Shown: positions 9,009 through 17,482 of the stretch, piece after piece | Position numbering within the stretch: position 1 is the first letter of the stretch | Layout: every line of letters begins with the position of its first letter | From: Bacillota bacterium | Lineage (GTDB): Bacteria; Bacillota; Clostridia; Christensenellales; Aristaeellaceae | Direction of reading: 5' to 3' | Length of the DNA: 34,648 bases | Assembly (NCBI GenBank): GCA_023409955.1 | Contig: JAEYQQ010000066.1 | Location: 1-34,648 of the forward strand | Notes under the pieces: model-generated | What the model was told of the DNA's origin: nothing | The model's database searches: none | Seen by the model: the letters and a program-made list of their open reading frames with translations, nothing else | Made by a program: the position numbers and the translations under genes

Positions 9009-10427
9009 TTATTCCAGAGTAAACGATTTGAGTGCAGCACTCCCCTGCCCCTTATATGAGAAATAGATCGATTGTATCCCATCTGGGATGTCGATTGACT
9101 CGACATAATCCGTCCACTCATTGGTGAATCCCACAGCAATCTCGCCCAATACCGTTCCATTCCAAGCCGTTTTAACTTGGAACACGCCTTTGCAATAACC
9201 CCGAACGCTGATGCCAACCTTTTTTACGCCTTTTACGTCAAAATACTTAAATCCACAAGTTGCCGTTTCTGTCATGTTCATGATATATCCTTGTTCTTCA
9301 TCGTTATCACGCCCATCCTGCGTGATGCGGGGATGACAGCTATCCAGCCAGAAACCATTATCTCCTGCGCCGCCTGAATACATATTCTCCATGACGCAAA
9401 AGAGGTTGCAGGCAATATAGGCCGGATAGGTACCTTTGCCAGCTAATGGCCCGCCATTCAAGCCGCATGAAGTCATCTCCACTTGCGGGATAGAGCCATC
9501 ATCCAAAATCTCAACCTGCTCCGCCATGCCCTGACGGCTAAAGTTCGTTCCGTCGGTATGTCTGTGGTAGAATATGTATGTTTTATCCTTCACTTGAACA
9601 AGGCCGCCATGATTGTTTCCGCCGTAGTACATGGGCTTGTTGGCAGGTTTATAAGTGCTGATATGCAAATCATTATTGCTTACTATCACACCGCCATAGG
9701 TAAAGCCATGATCAAGGTAGCAGCTGGTGGCATAGCATAGTTCATGCATTACCACCGAAGAATAGACAAAGTAATACGTATCACCTAATTTACGAATGGA
9801 GGGTGCCTCAAAAAACTCGTGGCCTTCATAGCCGCTTCCTTGGCTGTAGGGTTGGCTGGGCATGATGGTAACAGGATCCTTCACAACTGTAATCATATCA
9901 CGATCCAGCACCGTTAGCATGGGACCGTGGCGACTCTTATCGCCATAAGCACAAAAGCCTGTATATAGGTATGTGAATCCATTTTCCGTAAGTACCGCGG
10001 GGTCGAATTGCGGCTCATCTCCCGTCCGCTCACCTAGCCTTGTGCCATCCTGATAGTGCACATAGCCATAAAACTCATATTTTCCCGCGGGGATATCGCA
10101 CACTGCTACGGATACGCAGGAACGTTTATCCAGAACATAGTATAAATAGTAGCGTCCGTCAGGCCCTTTGGTCACATCAGGTGCATAGAGGCACATGCGG
10201 CCCTCTTGGTTGAAGGGGTCATCGGTTTTTCGGTAGATTACGCCCTCATAGCGCCAGGCTGCAAGATTATCTATCGGCGCGGACCAGCAGACATAATCGT
10301 TTAGGCAATACACATGGCCACGGAATCGATCATGAGAACCATAGATATAGATGCGCCCGTCAAAGACATGCGGTTCTCCATCCGGTATATATTCCCAGCT
10401 AGGAAGATAGGGATTGAAAGCTTGCAT
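9009..10427 (-). CDS. Glycoside hydrolase family 43 enzyme with C-terminal carbohydrate-binding-like domain
   Basis: GH43 enzymes cleave beta-xylosyl or alpha-L-arabinosyl linkages in plant polysaccharides. The three expected acidic residues are visible: Asp16 (YIPDGEPHVF) as base, Asp142 (QFDPAVLTENG) as modulator and Glu207 (HEFFEAPSIRK) as acid. Their spacing fits the family. Residues from about 335 to 472 form a beta-rich region resembling a CBM6-type module. There is no signal peptide, so it probably acts inside the cell on imported oligomers. It lies at the far end of the minus-strand group formed by the second importer and the esterase. Arabinosidase or xylosidase activity cannot be told apart here. 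Confidence 0.85.
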   Translation of the reverse strand: MQAFNPYLPSWEYIPDGEPHVFDGRIYIYGSHDRFRGHVYCLNDYVCWSAPIDNLAAWRYEGVIYRKTDDPFNQEGRMCLYAPDVTKGPDGRYYLYYVLDKRSCVSVAVCDIPAGKYEFYGYVHYQDGTRLGERTGDEPQFDPAVLTENGFTYLYTGFCAYGDKSRHGPMLTVLDRDMITVVKDPVTIMPSQPYSQGSGYEGHEFFEAPSIRKLGDTYYFVYSSVVMHELCYATSCYLDHGFTYGGVIVSNNDLHISTYKPANKPMYYGGNNHGGLVQVKDKTYIFYHRHTDGTNFSRQGMAEQVEILDDGSIPQVEMTSCGLNGGPLAGKGTYPAYIACNLFCVMENMYSGGAGDNGFWLDSCHPRITQDGRDNDEEQGYIMNMTETATCGFKYFDVKGVKKVGISVRGYCKGVFQVKTAWNGTVLGEIAVGFTNEWTDYVESIDIPDGIQSIYFSYKGQGSAALKSFTLE

Positions 10428-10517
10428 CCAAAATCAACCTTTCTCAATATGAAGTCCATGGCGAAGGGCAGATGGGCTAGGTAAGACATGGATCATCTGT
10501 TTTCTTTATAAGGCTCT

Positions 10518-10786
10518 ATGGGCGAAAGCGCAGGTGAAATACAGCTACTAGCTTATTGGGCACTGCCCTATCTTCCGCATCTCACACCCATCCAAATCGA
10601 TGGGAATTTCTGCAGGATATCGGGCTTCCCTCAGATGCTCGTATTAAGCTAAGTAAACTTTTTGCATTTACTGCTCGCATTGCCCACCAACTGGCATTGC
10701 TGGCTAAGCTCTACGACGTTAATACCCACAGCGGATACATCATCGATATGGAATGGAAATTGAGACCATTTCATAAGCCCTCATGA
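10518..10786 (+). pseudogene. Decayed C-terminal fragment of a GH95 alpha-L-fucosidase-like gene
   Basis: The frame from 10518 reads LTPIQIDGNFCRISGFPQML, a stop at 10650-10652, then HLLLALPTNW. This matches the GH95 order HPPFQIDGNFG...AGIAEMLLQS...IHLLPALPxxW without gaps across the stop. A frameshift then leads to HSGYIIDMEWK (to about 10759), matching the family's GGFEVDIEWK. An in-frame stop, a frameshift and a lost upstream part show a dead gene. It lies on the strand opposite the flanking esterase and GH43 genes, in a gap of about 436 bases. The identification rests on remembered family motifs. Confidence 0.65.
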
Positions 10787-10863
10787 CCTCTTCACCACCG
10801 GCACACGAAACTGCATAATGGCTGCAGCTTTAATCATCCTATGGGCGATGTGATTACACTGGC

Positions 10864-12375
10864 TTAAGATTGGCCGAACTTTTTCATCATCCAAAGGGAT
10901 GTCAATTCATCGGGCGGGCATAAGGCTTGCAGCGCGGTGTCTTTAAACAACATGGCATAGGGTGCTTCTTTTGTATAGGGCGTCCATTCTGGCATATCGC
11001 TGCCATCTAAATCCTTGCCGTTTGGGTCCCCTTTTTTAACAAACTCTGCCCAGTAGTTGCACATCACACGCGCCAAGTCGTAATGCTTGCCCACAAATGG
11101 CCGCCAGCATTTGGCCAGTGTTTCAAAGAAGAACCATAAATCGACAGAGTGAAAAGCACCCGGATGATCCCAGCCGGGGATGTCTGCCCCAAAGCAATAA
11201 AAGTAATTCGGCATTGTGTTATGAAGCTCATCAGAGCGGCGAAGCATGGTATGAATGGCCACTGCAATACTGCTGGTTTTCGCACGCTCTTTTATTTCAT
11301 CAAGGTTCCCACATTCACGGTTACAAAGTGCCAAATATGCCTCTGCTTGGTCGCCGAAAATATCATTCGCCATTTGATCAAAGGCTGCGAGGCTGTTTAC
11401 CTGCGGCACTTCCATAAACTCATCTACTGTTAATCCCAATAGAATGGGGATTTGAAGCCGCTTGTTTTCCAGAAATCGGGTCATATTATCGCCCACATGA
11501 AAATTCCCATCTTCAACGGTGCCAAAAAAACGATTAAAAGCCAACATTTTATCCCGCACATAAACCGCATCCAGAGCCCTCGCCTCTTTAAGCGAGGATA
11601 CTCCAAGAAAATCAAAAAACGCAACCCCCTGCTCCTCTGCTTGGCTTGGGGTATAATTTCTAAATCGCTCTTCATAGCAGGCGGTAAATATCCCGCTTTG
11701 AATGATCGCACCTTGAACCAAGCCTTCGTTTTGAGGGGAGGTGATTTGTGTCATAACACTTCCACCTCCTGCGGATTGGCCTGCAATGGTAATCCGATCA
11801 GGGTCGCCGCCAAAGGCCGCAATATTACGTTTCACCCAGCGTGTGGCCGCCTGCTGATCTAAATTTCCAAAATTGCATGGCGCTTCAGGCGATTCTTTTC
11901 TCAACTCAGGGTGGCATAAAAACCCGAAAACGTTTGTGCGATAATTGATTGTAACCACAATTATGCCTCTGCGCGCCAATCGCTCGCCATCAAACTCCAT
12001 TTCATTAGGAGCACCCATTTGCAATGCGCCGCCAAAGTACCATACGAGCACAGGATACTTTTCATTTCCCGTCATGGCAGGCGTCCAAACATTTAGGTAC
12101 AGGCAATCCTCGCTCATAGGCGCTTCGGGTTCGCACAGCCACTCACGCTCATAAAGCCCCACATGGTTGCTCATATGCACATTCTGCATAGACATTGGTC
12201 CAAAGGCATCCGCCTTAAGAACCCCTTCCCAATTGCTTGCTGGCTGTGGCGCTTTCCAGCGCAACTCACACACTGGTGGTGCCGCAAAAGGAACCCCTTT
12301 GAAAGCCGTGATGCGGGGATCGGCGGCCGGAATTCCCTCCAGCCTGCCATTTTCAACTGTAACTTGACGCAACAT
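10864..12375 (-). CDS. Type B carboxylesterase (alpha/beta hydrolase)
   Basis: Hydrolyses carboxylic esters; in this setting probably acetyl or other acyl groups on imported sugars, which is inference. The start at 12375 (MLRQVTVENGRLEG) is preceded by GGAGGAG at 12381-12387; an upstream in-frame GTG at 12387 sits inside that site. The product is 503 residues. The nucleophile elbow is GQSAGGG, with Ser at about 201. The catalytic-His region reads GAFHSVDLWFFFETL. The oxyanion loop is YFGGALQMG, with Phe where many family members have His. No signal peptide is present, so it is probably cytoplasmic. It follows the second importer's permeases on the same strand after 226 bases. Confidence 0.88.
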   Translation of the reverse strand: MLRQVTVENGRLEGIPAADPRITAFKGVPFAAPPVCELRWKAPQPASNWEGVLKADAFGPMSMQNVHMSNHVGLYEREWLCEPEAPMSEDCLYLNVWTPAMTGNEKYPVLVWYFGGALQMGAPNEMEFDGERLARRGIIVVTINYRTNVFGFLCHPELRKESPEAPCNFGNLDQQAATRWVKRNIAAFGGDPDRITIAGQSAGGGSVMTQITSPQNEGLVQGAIIQSGIFTACYEERFRNYTPSQAEEQGVAFFDFLGVSSLKEARALDAVYVRDKMLAFNRFFGTVEDGNFHVGDNMTRFLENKRLQIPILLGLTVDEFMEVPQVNSLAAFDQMANDIFGDQAEAYLALCNRECGNLDEIKERAKTSSIAVAIHTMLRRSDELHNTMPNYFYCFGADIPGWDHPGAFHSVDLWFFFETLAKCWRPFVGKHYDLARVMCNYWAEFVKKGDPNGKDLDGSDMPEWTPYTKEAPYAMLFKDTALQALCPPDELTSLWMMKKFGQS

Positions 12376-12553
12376 AAGCTCCTCCACTTATTTAAATTGA
12401 TAAAAGGAATCCTTTAGGTATCGCGTTCTTCGCTACTGAGCATCTATGCTCTTTCCATATTGGCCTGCCTCCCGAGAGCTTAACCAGCAGCAAAACAGAA
12501 ATATCAATTGGATATATTTACTTTTGTTGTGGATGATTGCTTGAGGACAAGTC

Positions 12554-12569
12554 ACGATGACCTCATCGT
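12554..12569. repeat. Short palindrome after the permease genes
   Basis: ACGATGA and TCATCGT flank CC, 33 bases beyond the stop of the distal permease. No T-run follows. It may be an operator or a weak hairpin; function unclear. Confidence 0.4.
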
Positions 12570-12601
12570 ACATACAGTTTGGAGTAGCCTATTCAATGTG
12601 T

Positions 12602-13507
12602 TTAAGCCTTGATCGCACCAATCATGATACCTTTTACGAAATATCGCTGCAGAAATGGGAAAACACACATAACAGGCGCCATGGTCACAATCACAGCACC
12701 CATCTTGATACCTGTAGAAAAAGTTGACTGTGTAAGGGCAGATTGGGAAGCCATTACCGTTCGTTCTGCGCTTGCCTCCAATACCATGTTCCGCAGTACC
12801 AGCTGTAAGGGTATCATTGTGTTTTTTCGAATGAATATCATGGCGTTAAACCATTCGTTCCACCGATCAACACTATAAAACAGAACCATTGTTGCGATAA
12901 TCGGCATTGACAACGGCAGTACGATCTGAGCCAAAATACGCCATTCGCTTGCACCATCGAGGCGGCTTGATTCCAATAGAGAATCAGGGATTGTATTAAA
13001 GTAGCTTCGCATTATGATCATGTAGAAATTGTTGACGCCATACGCCAATATAACCGACCAAATTTTATTTGTGAGCTTTAGCTCAAGCATCAGCAGATAT
13101 AAAGGTACAATACCACCGTTAAAGAGCATGGTGAACAAGATGGCGTACGTAAACAACTTTTTCAAGGGATATGCAGGCCGGCTTAGCGCATAGGCCACGC
13201 TGGTGCTTAAAAACATGTTCAGCGGAACACCTAAAACTAAAATCGTCAGTGTTGTGCGGTATCCAGTCCATATCCTTCCATCCTGAAAGAGGGTTCTGTA
13301 ATTATCCAGGGTTGGCATGGAGGGAAAAAGCATGAGCGGTGAATCCATATACTCTTTAGGTGTTGCGAAAGAGGCAGCCAGCACATTCACAAAAGGCAGC
13401 ACGATAACCAAAGCCCATAGCAGTAATATGGTTAGCAGGATTGCATCCATCAATTGAAAACGGTTGCGCATTCCGCGTTTTGAAGTTCTTTTTTCAATGC
13501 CAAGCAT
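12602..13507 (-). CDS. CUT1-family sugar ABC transporter permease (LplC/YtcP-like), second importer
   Basis: A 301-residue membrane subunit with six hydrophobic segments. The EAA loop is LLESSRLDGASEWRILAQIV, with Ser-Ser in place of Ala-Ala. The C-terminus QRYFVKGIMIGAIKA is typical of the subfamily. Its ATG shares a base with the upstream stop (TAATG), so translation of the two permeases is probably coupled and their amounts matched. It is the distal permease gene of the second importer. No ATPase is encoded locally. Confidence 0.92.
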   Translation of the reverse strand: MLGIEKRTSKRGMRNRFQLMDAILLTILLLWALVIVLPFVNVLAASFATPKEYMDSPLMLFPSMPTLDNYRTLFQDGRIWTGYRTTLTILVLGVPLNMFLSTSVAYALSRPAYPLKKLFTYAILFTMLFNGGIVPLYLLMLELKLTNKIWSVILAYGVNNFYMIIMRSYFNTIPDSLLESSRLDGASEWRILAQIVLPLSMPIIATMVLFYSVDRWNEWFNAMIFIRKNTMIPLQLVLRNMVLEASAERTVMASQSALTQSTFSTGIKMGAVIVTMAPVMCVFPFLQRYFVKGIMIGAIKA

Positions 13508-14439
13508 TAGAACAATCCCTCCCCGCCCATAAACTTTGCCAGCCGGTCTGCGCCAAGCAACAGCGAGAAATTGATAAGAGACTTGAACAAGCTAATGGAT
13601 GCGGAAAAGGAAAAATCAGATGCGGATTGAAAAGTAACGCGGTAGATATACATATCCAATGTCTCCGCAACTTTCATTGTGGCGGGATTACTAAGGTTAA
13701 ATATTTGTTCAAACCCTGTTGTCATGATAAAACCAACCTGCAAAATAAGCATAACGATGGCAGTATTGCGTATACCAGGAAGGGTAATGTGAAGTACTCT
13801 TTGTATACGAGATGCACCATCGATCTCCGCTGCCTCATACTGCTCCTGATCAATGCCGGCAATGGAGGCCATATAGATAATGGCTGTCCAGCCGGCAGTT
13901 TTCCAAATGGCGGTGATGTACACCATTGGCTGGAAGTAACTTTGGTTACCAAGAAAACTAACCGCTTCACCGCCAAGCAGCCGGATAATTGAGTTCACCA
14001 AACCCGTATGACCCAAAGTATTAATCATGATGCTAGAGACGACCACCCATGAGAGAAAGTGTGGAAACGTGAAAATTGACTGAATAATCTTTTTTGATCG
14101 TCCGATTCGCACTTCGTTAATCGCCAGCGCCAATAAAATAGGAACGGGAAATTCAAAGATAAACCGGCCAGCATTAATCCAAAATGTTCTAAAAAGGGAA
14201 TCAATAAAAGCGGGATCCCTAAACACGTACTCGAAGTTCAAAAAGCCTACCCAAGGGCTGCCAAAGATGCCTAGCTTTGCCTTGTACGTTTTAAACGCAA
14301 GCGATAAGCCCAAAATGGGGATGTAGGCAAAAATCGCGTACCAGGCTGCGCCAGGCAGGAGTAAAAAATACACCTGCTTATTCATCCTAATGCCGGACCA
14401 GAAGCGCCTGAATCCGGATTGCTTTGCCTTTTTTTCCAC
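13507..14439 (-). CDS. CUT1-family sugar ABC transporter permease (LplB-like), second importer
   Basis: Membrane subunit of 310 residues with six hydrophobic segments and the EAA loop YEAAEIDGASRIQRVLHITL. The only plausible in-frame start is a GTG at 14439, 13 bases after AAGGAG, which is long spacing. An ATG directly abutting that site is in another frame and would join the permease only if the seven-A run near 14430 were one base shorter. The start is therefore less certain than the gene. It lies between the binding-protein gene (after a strong hairpin) and the second permease. Confidence 0.88.
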   Translation of the reverse strand: MEKKAKQSGFRRFWSGIRMNKQVYFLLLPGAAWYAIFAYIPILGLSLAFKTYKAKLGIFGSPWVGFLNFEYVFRDPAFIDSLFRTFWINAGRFIFEFPVPILLALAINEVRIGRSKKIIQSIFTFPHFLSWVVVSSIMINTLGHTGLVNSIIRLLGGEAVSFLGNQSYFQPMVYITAIWKTAGWTAIIYMASIAGIDQEQYEAAEIDGASRIQRVLHITLPGIRNTAIVMLILQVGFIMTTGFEQIFNLSNPATMKVAETLDMYIYRVTFQSASDFSFSASISLFKSLINFSLLLGADRLAKFMGGEGLF

Positions 14440-14488
14440 AGGAATGCTTCATCTCCTTTGCCGTCAAATAGTCTAACTTAACCTTCAA

Positions 14489-14551
14489 GAGAACCGGGGC
14501 GGCGCAACCGGATATTTATTCGCCGGCTTTTGCGCAACCGCCCCGATTCTC
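14489..14551 (-). promoter_or_regulatory. Strong intercistronic hairpin between binding-protein and permease genes
   Basis: On the minus strand GAGAATCGGGGCGG pairs with CCGCCCCGGTTCTC over 14 bases (one G-U), with a further GCGC/GCGC step inside. No T-run follows, so it is not a standard terminator. By analogy with hairpins between binding-protein and permease genes in other importers, it probably protects the 3' end of the upstream message or partly blocks read-through, giving more binding protein than permease. Confidence 0.75.
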
Positions 14552-14579
14552 CCGTGAAATAGCTGTAGACCTTTACGGA

Positions 14580-16175
14580 TTATTTTGCCTTGGCGTTGAG
14601 CTCATCCAACACGGGCTGAACTAGCGGCATTTGAGAATCGATCCAGGCCTGCCAGTTGGCCTCGAGGTTCTCTACGCTGGTGGCGTTGGTTACCAGATTG
14701 GCAAACTCTGTCTTGTAGTCAAATGCGATTTTACGGCGAGCGGGAGAGTCATGGGTGAAAACAGTCCAATCAACTTCAGAGAAGCTTTCAGGGGTACCCA
14801 TTTCGACACGGTTGGCATACAGTTTCTTGGACAGTTCACGATAGTAGGGTAGTACATTGGGGTTGTCAAAGCTAAAGTCGTCCCACAATTTCAGGTTGAG
14901 CATGAAGTAGCCGCCGATGCCGGGATATTTACCGGTGGCACCTTCCAGAGGCATGCCCTCAGGCAGCAGGTTGATCATCTCACCGTTTTCGATCTTATAG
15001 TCTTCGCCCTCAAAGCCGGCGACCTGAACCTGGAAGCCTTCAGGTGTGCAGCCGTAGTCGATCCAGTCCATCAAGCGCTCAAACTTTGCATCGTCTATAT
15101 CGGGATTGAAGCACAAGGCGCCCCAATAGTTGATTAGGTCACGCTGATGGTAATGGCCATCTTCGCCCAGGACGTTGGCCACATGCACAGCCTCTTTGGC
15201 GTCCAAACCGAGGCTCTTGCCAAACCTGGCTTCCAGGTCCAGCTGCATACCGGTGCTGGTGCCGCCCATGTAAGAGGCACCAGCCACACCTGCGATGCGG
15301 AACATATCCCAGTCATCTTCATTCTTGATGCTGTAGAATTCAGGGCTGAGCAGGCCGTCTTTATAGGCTTGATAATAGAGCTTCAGGCCTTCCAAGGTAT
15401 CATTGCTGGCAAAGCCCCACTTGTACTGGCCATCGGTATCCTTATAGAAGGTATCATAATAGGTGCTGTTGTGGTAAATGAATGTACGCATAGCGTACTC
15501 GGGCTTCATCGCCAGGGGAACCAGGTTGATACCCAGCTTGCCGGGATCCTTTTCCTTGATTAGACGGGCATATTCCATCAACTCGCTGATTTTGTAAGCG
15601 TCTTTGATGGGAAAGCCAACTGCATCGGCCCAGTCCTTACGGATGTGAATGCTCATGTGGTTGGGCAGCGGGCTGCCGGGAAGATTCACGTCGAAACGGG
15701 CCCTCGGAAGAAAGTATACTCCGCCAAAGGCTTTTTCCATCTGTGGTCCAAGGGTCGTCTTATCAAATACGGCGGCAGCATTCGGCCAACGTTCACGCCA
15801 GTCATCGGGCATCTTTTTAAGCAGCCCCTGCTCCGCAAAACTGGCAGCATCTGGATAGGTGGATGTGCCGAAATTGAATACGGCCACATCGGGCATATCC
15901 TGGGTGCTGATCCAGATACGCAGCATTTCGTTCCAGTTATCCCATGTCAAGCCTGCGATTTCAACGTCTACATTGTAACGGTCGGTCCAGAACTTCACGT
16001 ATTTATCGCCAGCAGTATAATCATACCCTTCGATGGGTGCAACGTTGGCGATAGAGACAGTCATCCTCTGTGAATAGTCAGGGGCTGATGCTTGAGCGAT
16101 ACCGACAGGAGCCACCATAGCAAGTAACATGATTACTGCCACCATCCAAGAGAACCGGGTACGTGTTTTCCTCAT
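14580..16175 (-). CDS. Extracellular sugar-binding protein of the second ABC importer
   Basis: Captures an oligosaccharide for the two permeases encoded downstream. The start at 16175 (MRKTRTRFSW) is six bases after AAAGGAGAG; the TTG two codons earlier is too close. Residues 1 to about 30 form a signal peptide ending QASA. As in the first importer, there is no cysteine and hence no lipobox. The mature protein of about 500 residues has the length and layout of large CUT1 binding proteins. The encoded neighbours (xylosidase, esterase, GH43) suggest a xylan-type, possibly acylated oligosaccharide. An AraC regulator gene lies directly upstream on the same strand. Confidence 0.9.
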   Translation of the reverse strand: MRKTRTRFSWMVAVIMLLAMVAPVGIAQASAPDYSQRMTVSIANVAPIEGYDYTAGDKYVKFWTDRYNVDVEIAGLTWDNWNEMLRIWISTQDMPDVAVFNFGTSTYPDAASFAEQGLLKKMPDDWRERWPNAAAVFDKTTLGPQMEKAFGGVYFLPRARFDVNLPGSPLPNHMSIHIRKDWADAVGFPIKDAYKISELMEYARLIKEKDPGKLGINLVPLAMKPEYAMRTFIYHNSTYYDTFYKDTDGQYKWGFASNDTLEGLKLYYQAYKDGLLSPEFYSIKNEDDWDMFRIAGVAGASYMGGTSTGMQLDLEARFGKSLGLDAKEAVHVANVLGEDGHYHQRDLINYWGALCFNPDIDDAKFERLMDWIDYGCTPEGFQVQVAGFEGEDYKIENGEMINLLPEGMPLEGATGKYPGIGGYFMLNLKLWDDFSFDNPNVLPYYRELSKKLYANRVEMGTPESFSEVDWTVFTHDSPARRKIAFDYKTEFANLVTNATSVENLEANWQAWIDSQMPLVQPVLDELNAKAK

Positions 16176-16245
16176 GTGCAACTCTCCTTTTTTGTGATCT
16201 ATTCTTGAAGAGAATTGGTATCTCTTACCAGACTGAGTTTACCCA

Positions 16246-16301
16246 ATTATACATACATGTTTAATACAGCATATGCGCATACAGGCAGGTTACGCATACA
16301 G
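16246..16301 (-). promoter_or_regulatory. Binding-protein promoter with direct repeats suited to an AraC activator
   Basis: On the minus strand TATAAT is at 16251-16246, with no good -35 box. Upstream lie two exact copies of CTGTATGCG (16301-16293 and 16284-16276), 17 bases apart, and a shorter CTGTAT at 16269-16264. Direct repeats taking the place of a weak -35 box are typical of AraC-family activator sites. The regulator encoded at 16536-17330 is the likely ligand. Confidence 0.5.
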
Positions 16302-16332
16302 AAGAACTTTCTCCTTGCATACTGCTGATGAA

Positions 16333-16346
16333 TGGAAGCGGTTTCA
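16333..16346. promoter_or_regulatory. cre/LacI-type operator
   Basis: TGGAAGCGGTTTCA fits the catabolite-responsive consensus TGWAANCGNTNWCA at all positions but one. It lies about 80 bases upstream of the -10 box of the second importer. It could bind CcpA or the local LacI regulator, whose own upstream region has a near-identical site. Confidence 0.6.
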
Positions 16347-16535
16347 TTTTGTGCTACAGGTTTATGGAGCCTTTTCATCCCGATGCTCAAAACACTTATT
16401 ATTACGCTGCAAAAAAGATCTATTAATATGCGAAATACTTTTATAAAAATATTATAAGCGAATGTATAAATTAATCAATGATGAATCTTCCAGAAATTAT
16501 GATTTTACCTCCGATTGGATTCCTGCATATGCCGT

Positions 16536-17330
16536 CTAGTTTTCATAGGCCTGCAAACGTTTATGACTCCCCTCCTCCATCCGCTGTGCTTTGGTGCGAT
16601 ATCCGCGTGGCGTTATGCCAGTGACCTTTTTAAACTGCCTATAAAAATGCTCTGCACTGCGGTAACCGCAGCATGAAATAACTTCCGAAATACTGCATGT
16701 ACTATTTTGAAGATACTTTTTTGCCAGAGTGATGCGACTGATAATCACATCCTCCATGCAAGAAACTCCGAAAATACTCTTATAAGTGCTCTCCAGATGT
16801 CCAGCACTGATGCTGAGCATATCCGCCATCAATTTTATTGACCATTGCTCCCCTGGTCTCGCATAAATATCCCTTTTTAGATCATGAATGCTCTTGTACA
16901 GATGCGTTTTTGGCCTAATTCCTATGATTTGAGACAATTTGTTTAAAAGCACCTGCATTAGCTTATCTATATTGATTTCCTTCATAATACCATCATTTCT
17001 ATATTCCGCATCCATCAGATGGAACAGACTGTGGTAATACTCAGGATCTGTTATTGGAACAGGCAAGCCAAAGGGTAGGTTGGTGCTGGCAAAATAAGCT
17101 TCATCCGTGGTAAAGCAGATATAGTCAAGGAGGATTGCTTCACCGCAAGCAGATAGGTTGATGTTTTGTCCTGGTTTGTACAGAACAATACAGTTAGGAG
17201 GATACTTAACATCGCTGTCATTGATGTAAAATGTGCAGCATGTTCTTGTCAGCATAATAAGCCAGGCGTTGTTACAAGCAAAGTCTGCAACATTTGCGCA
17301 TTCAAATGCCATGTGTTCAATTCCTAGCAT
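16536..17330 (-). CDS. AraC-family transcriptional regulator (cytoplasmic)
   Basis: A 264-residue regulator with an N-terminal cupin-like ligand domain and a C-terminal AraC DNA-binding domain of two helix-turn-helix motifs. The recognition end reads SEVISCCGYRSAEHFYRQFK, then GITPRGYR. I choose the ATG at 17330 because GGAGG lies eight bases upstream; the ATG at 17360 lacks a site. It sits between the xylosidase gene and the second importer on the same strand. It probably activates the importer through the direct repeats at 16276-16301. The ligand is presumably a sugar, inferred from context. Confidence 0.87.
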   Translation of the reverse strand: MLGIEHMAFECANVADFACNNAWLIMLTRTCCTFYINDSDVKYPPNCIVLYKPGQNINLSACGEAILLDYICFTTDEAYFASTNLPFGLPVPITDPEYYHSLFHLMDAEYRNDGIMKEINIDKLMQVLLNKLSQIIGIRPKTHLYKSIHDLKRDIYARPGEQWSIKLMADMLSISAGHLESTYKSIFGVSCMEDVIISRITLAKKYLQNSTCSISEVISCCGYRSAEHFYRQFKKVTGITPRGYRTKAQRMEEGSHKRLQAYEN

Positions 17331-17482
17331 AAACTGTTCCTCCAATTCCTTGTTAATCATTTAGCCTGGCATGTCACTGGTTACTGTTGTAATCGTTCCT
17401 AAGCACAGCAACACACTTATGACTCCATCGCTCATGAAAACAAAACGTTACGTTGCGGAATCCGAGATAAGTAGGCTGTAAG

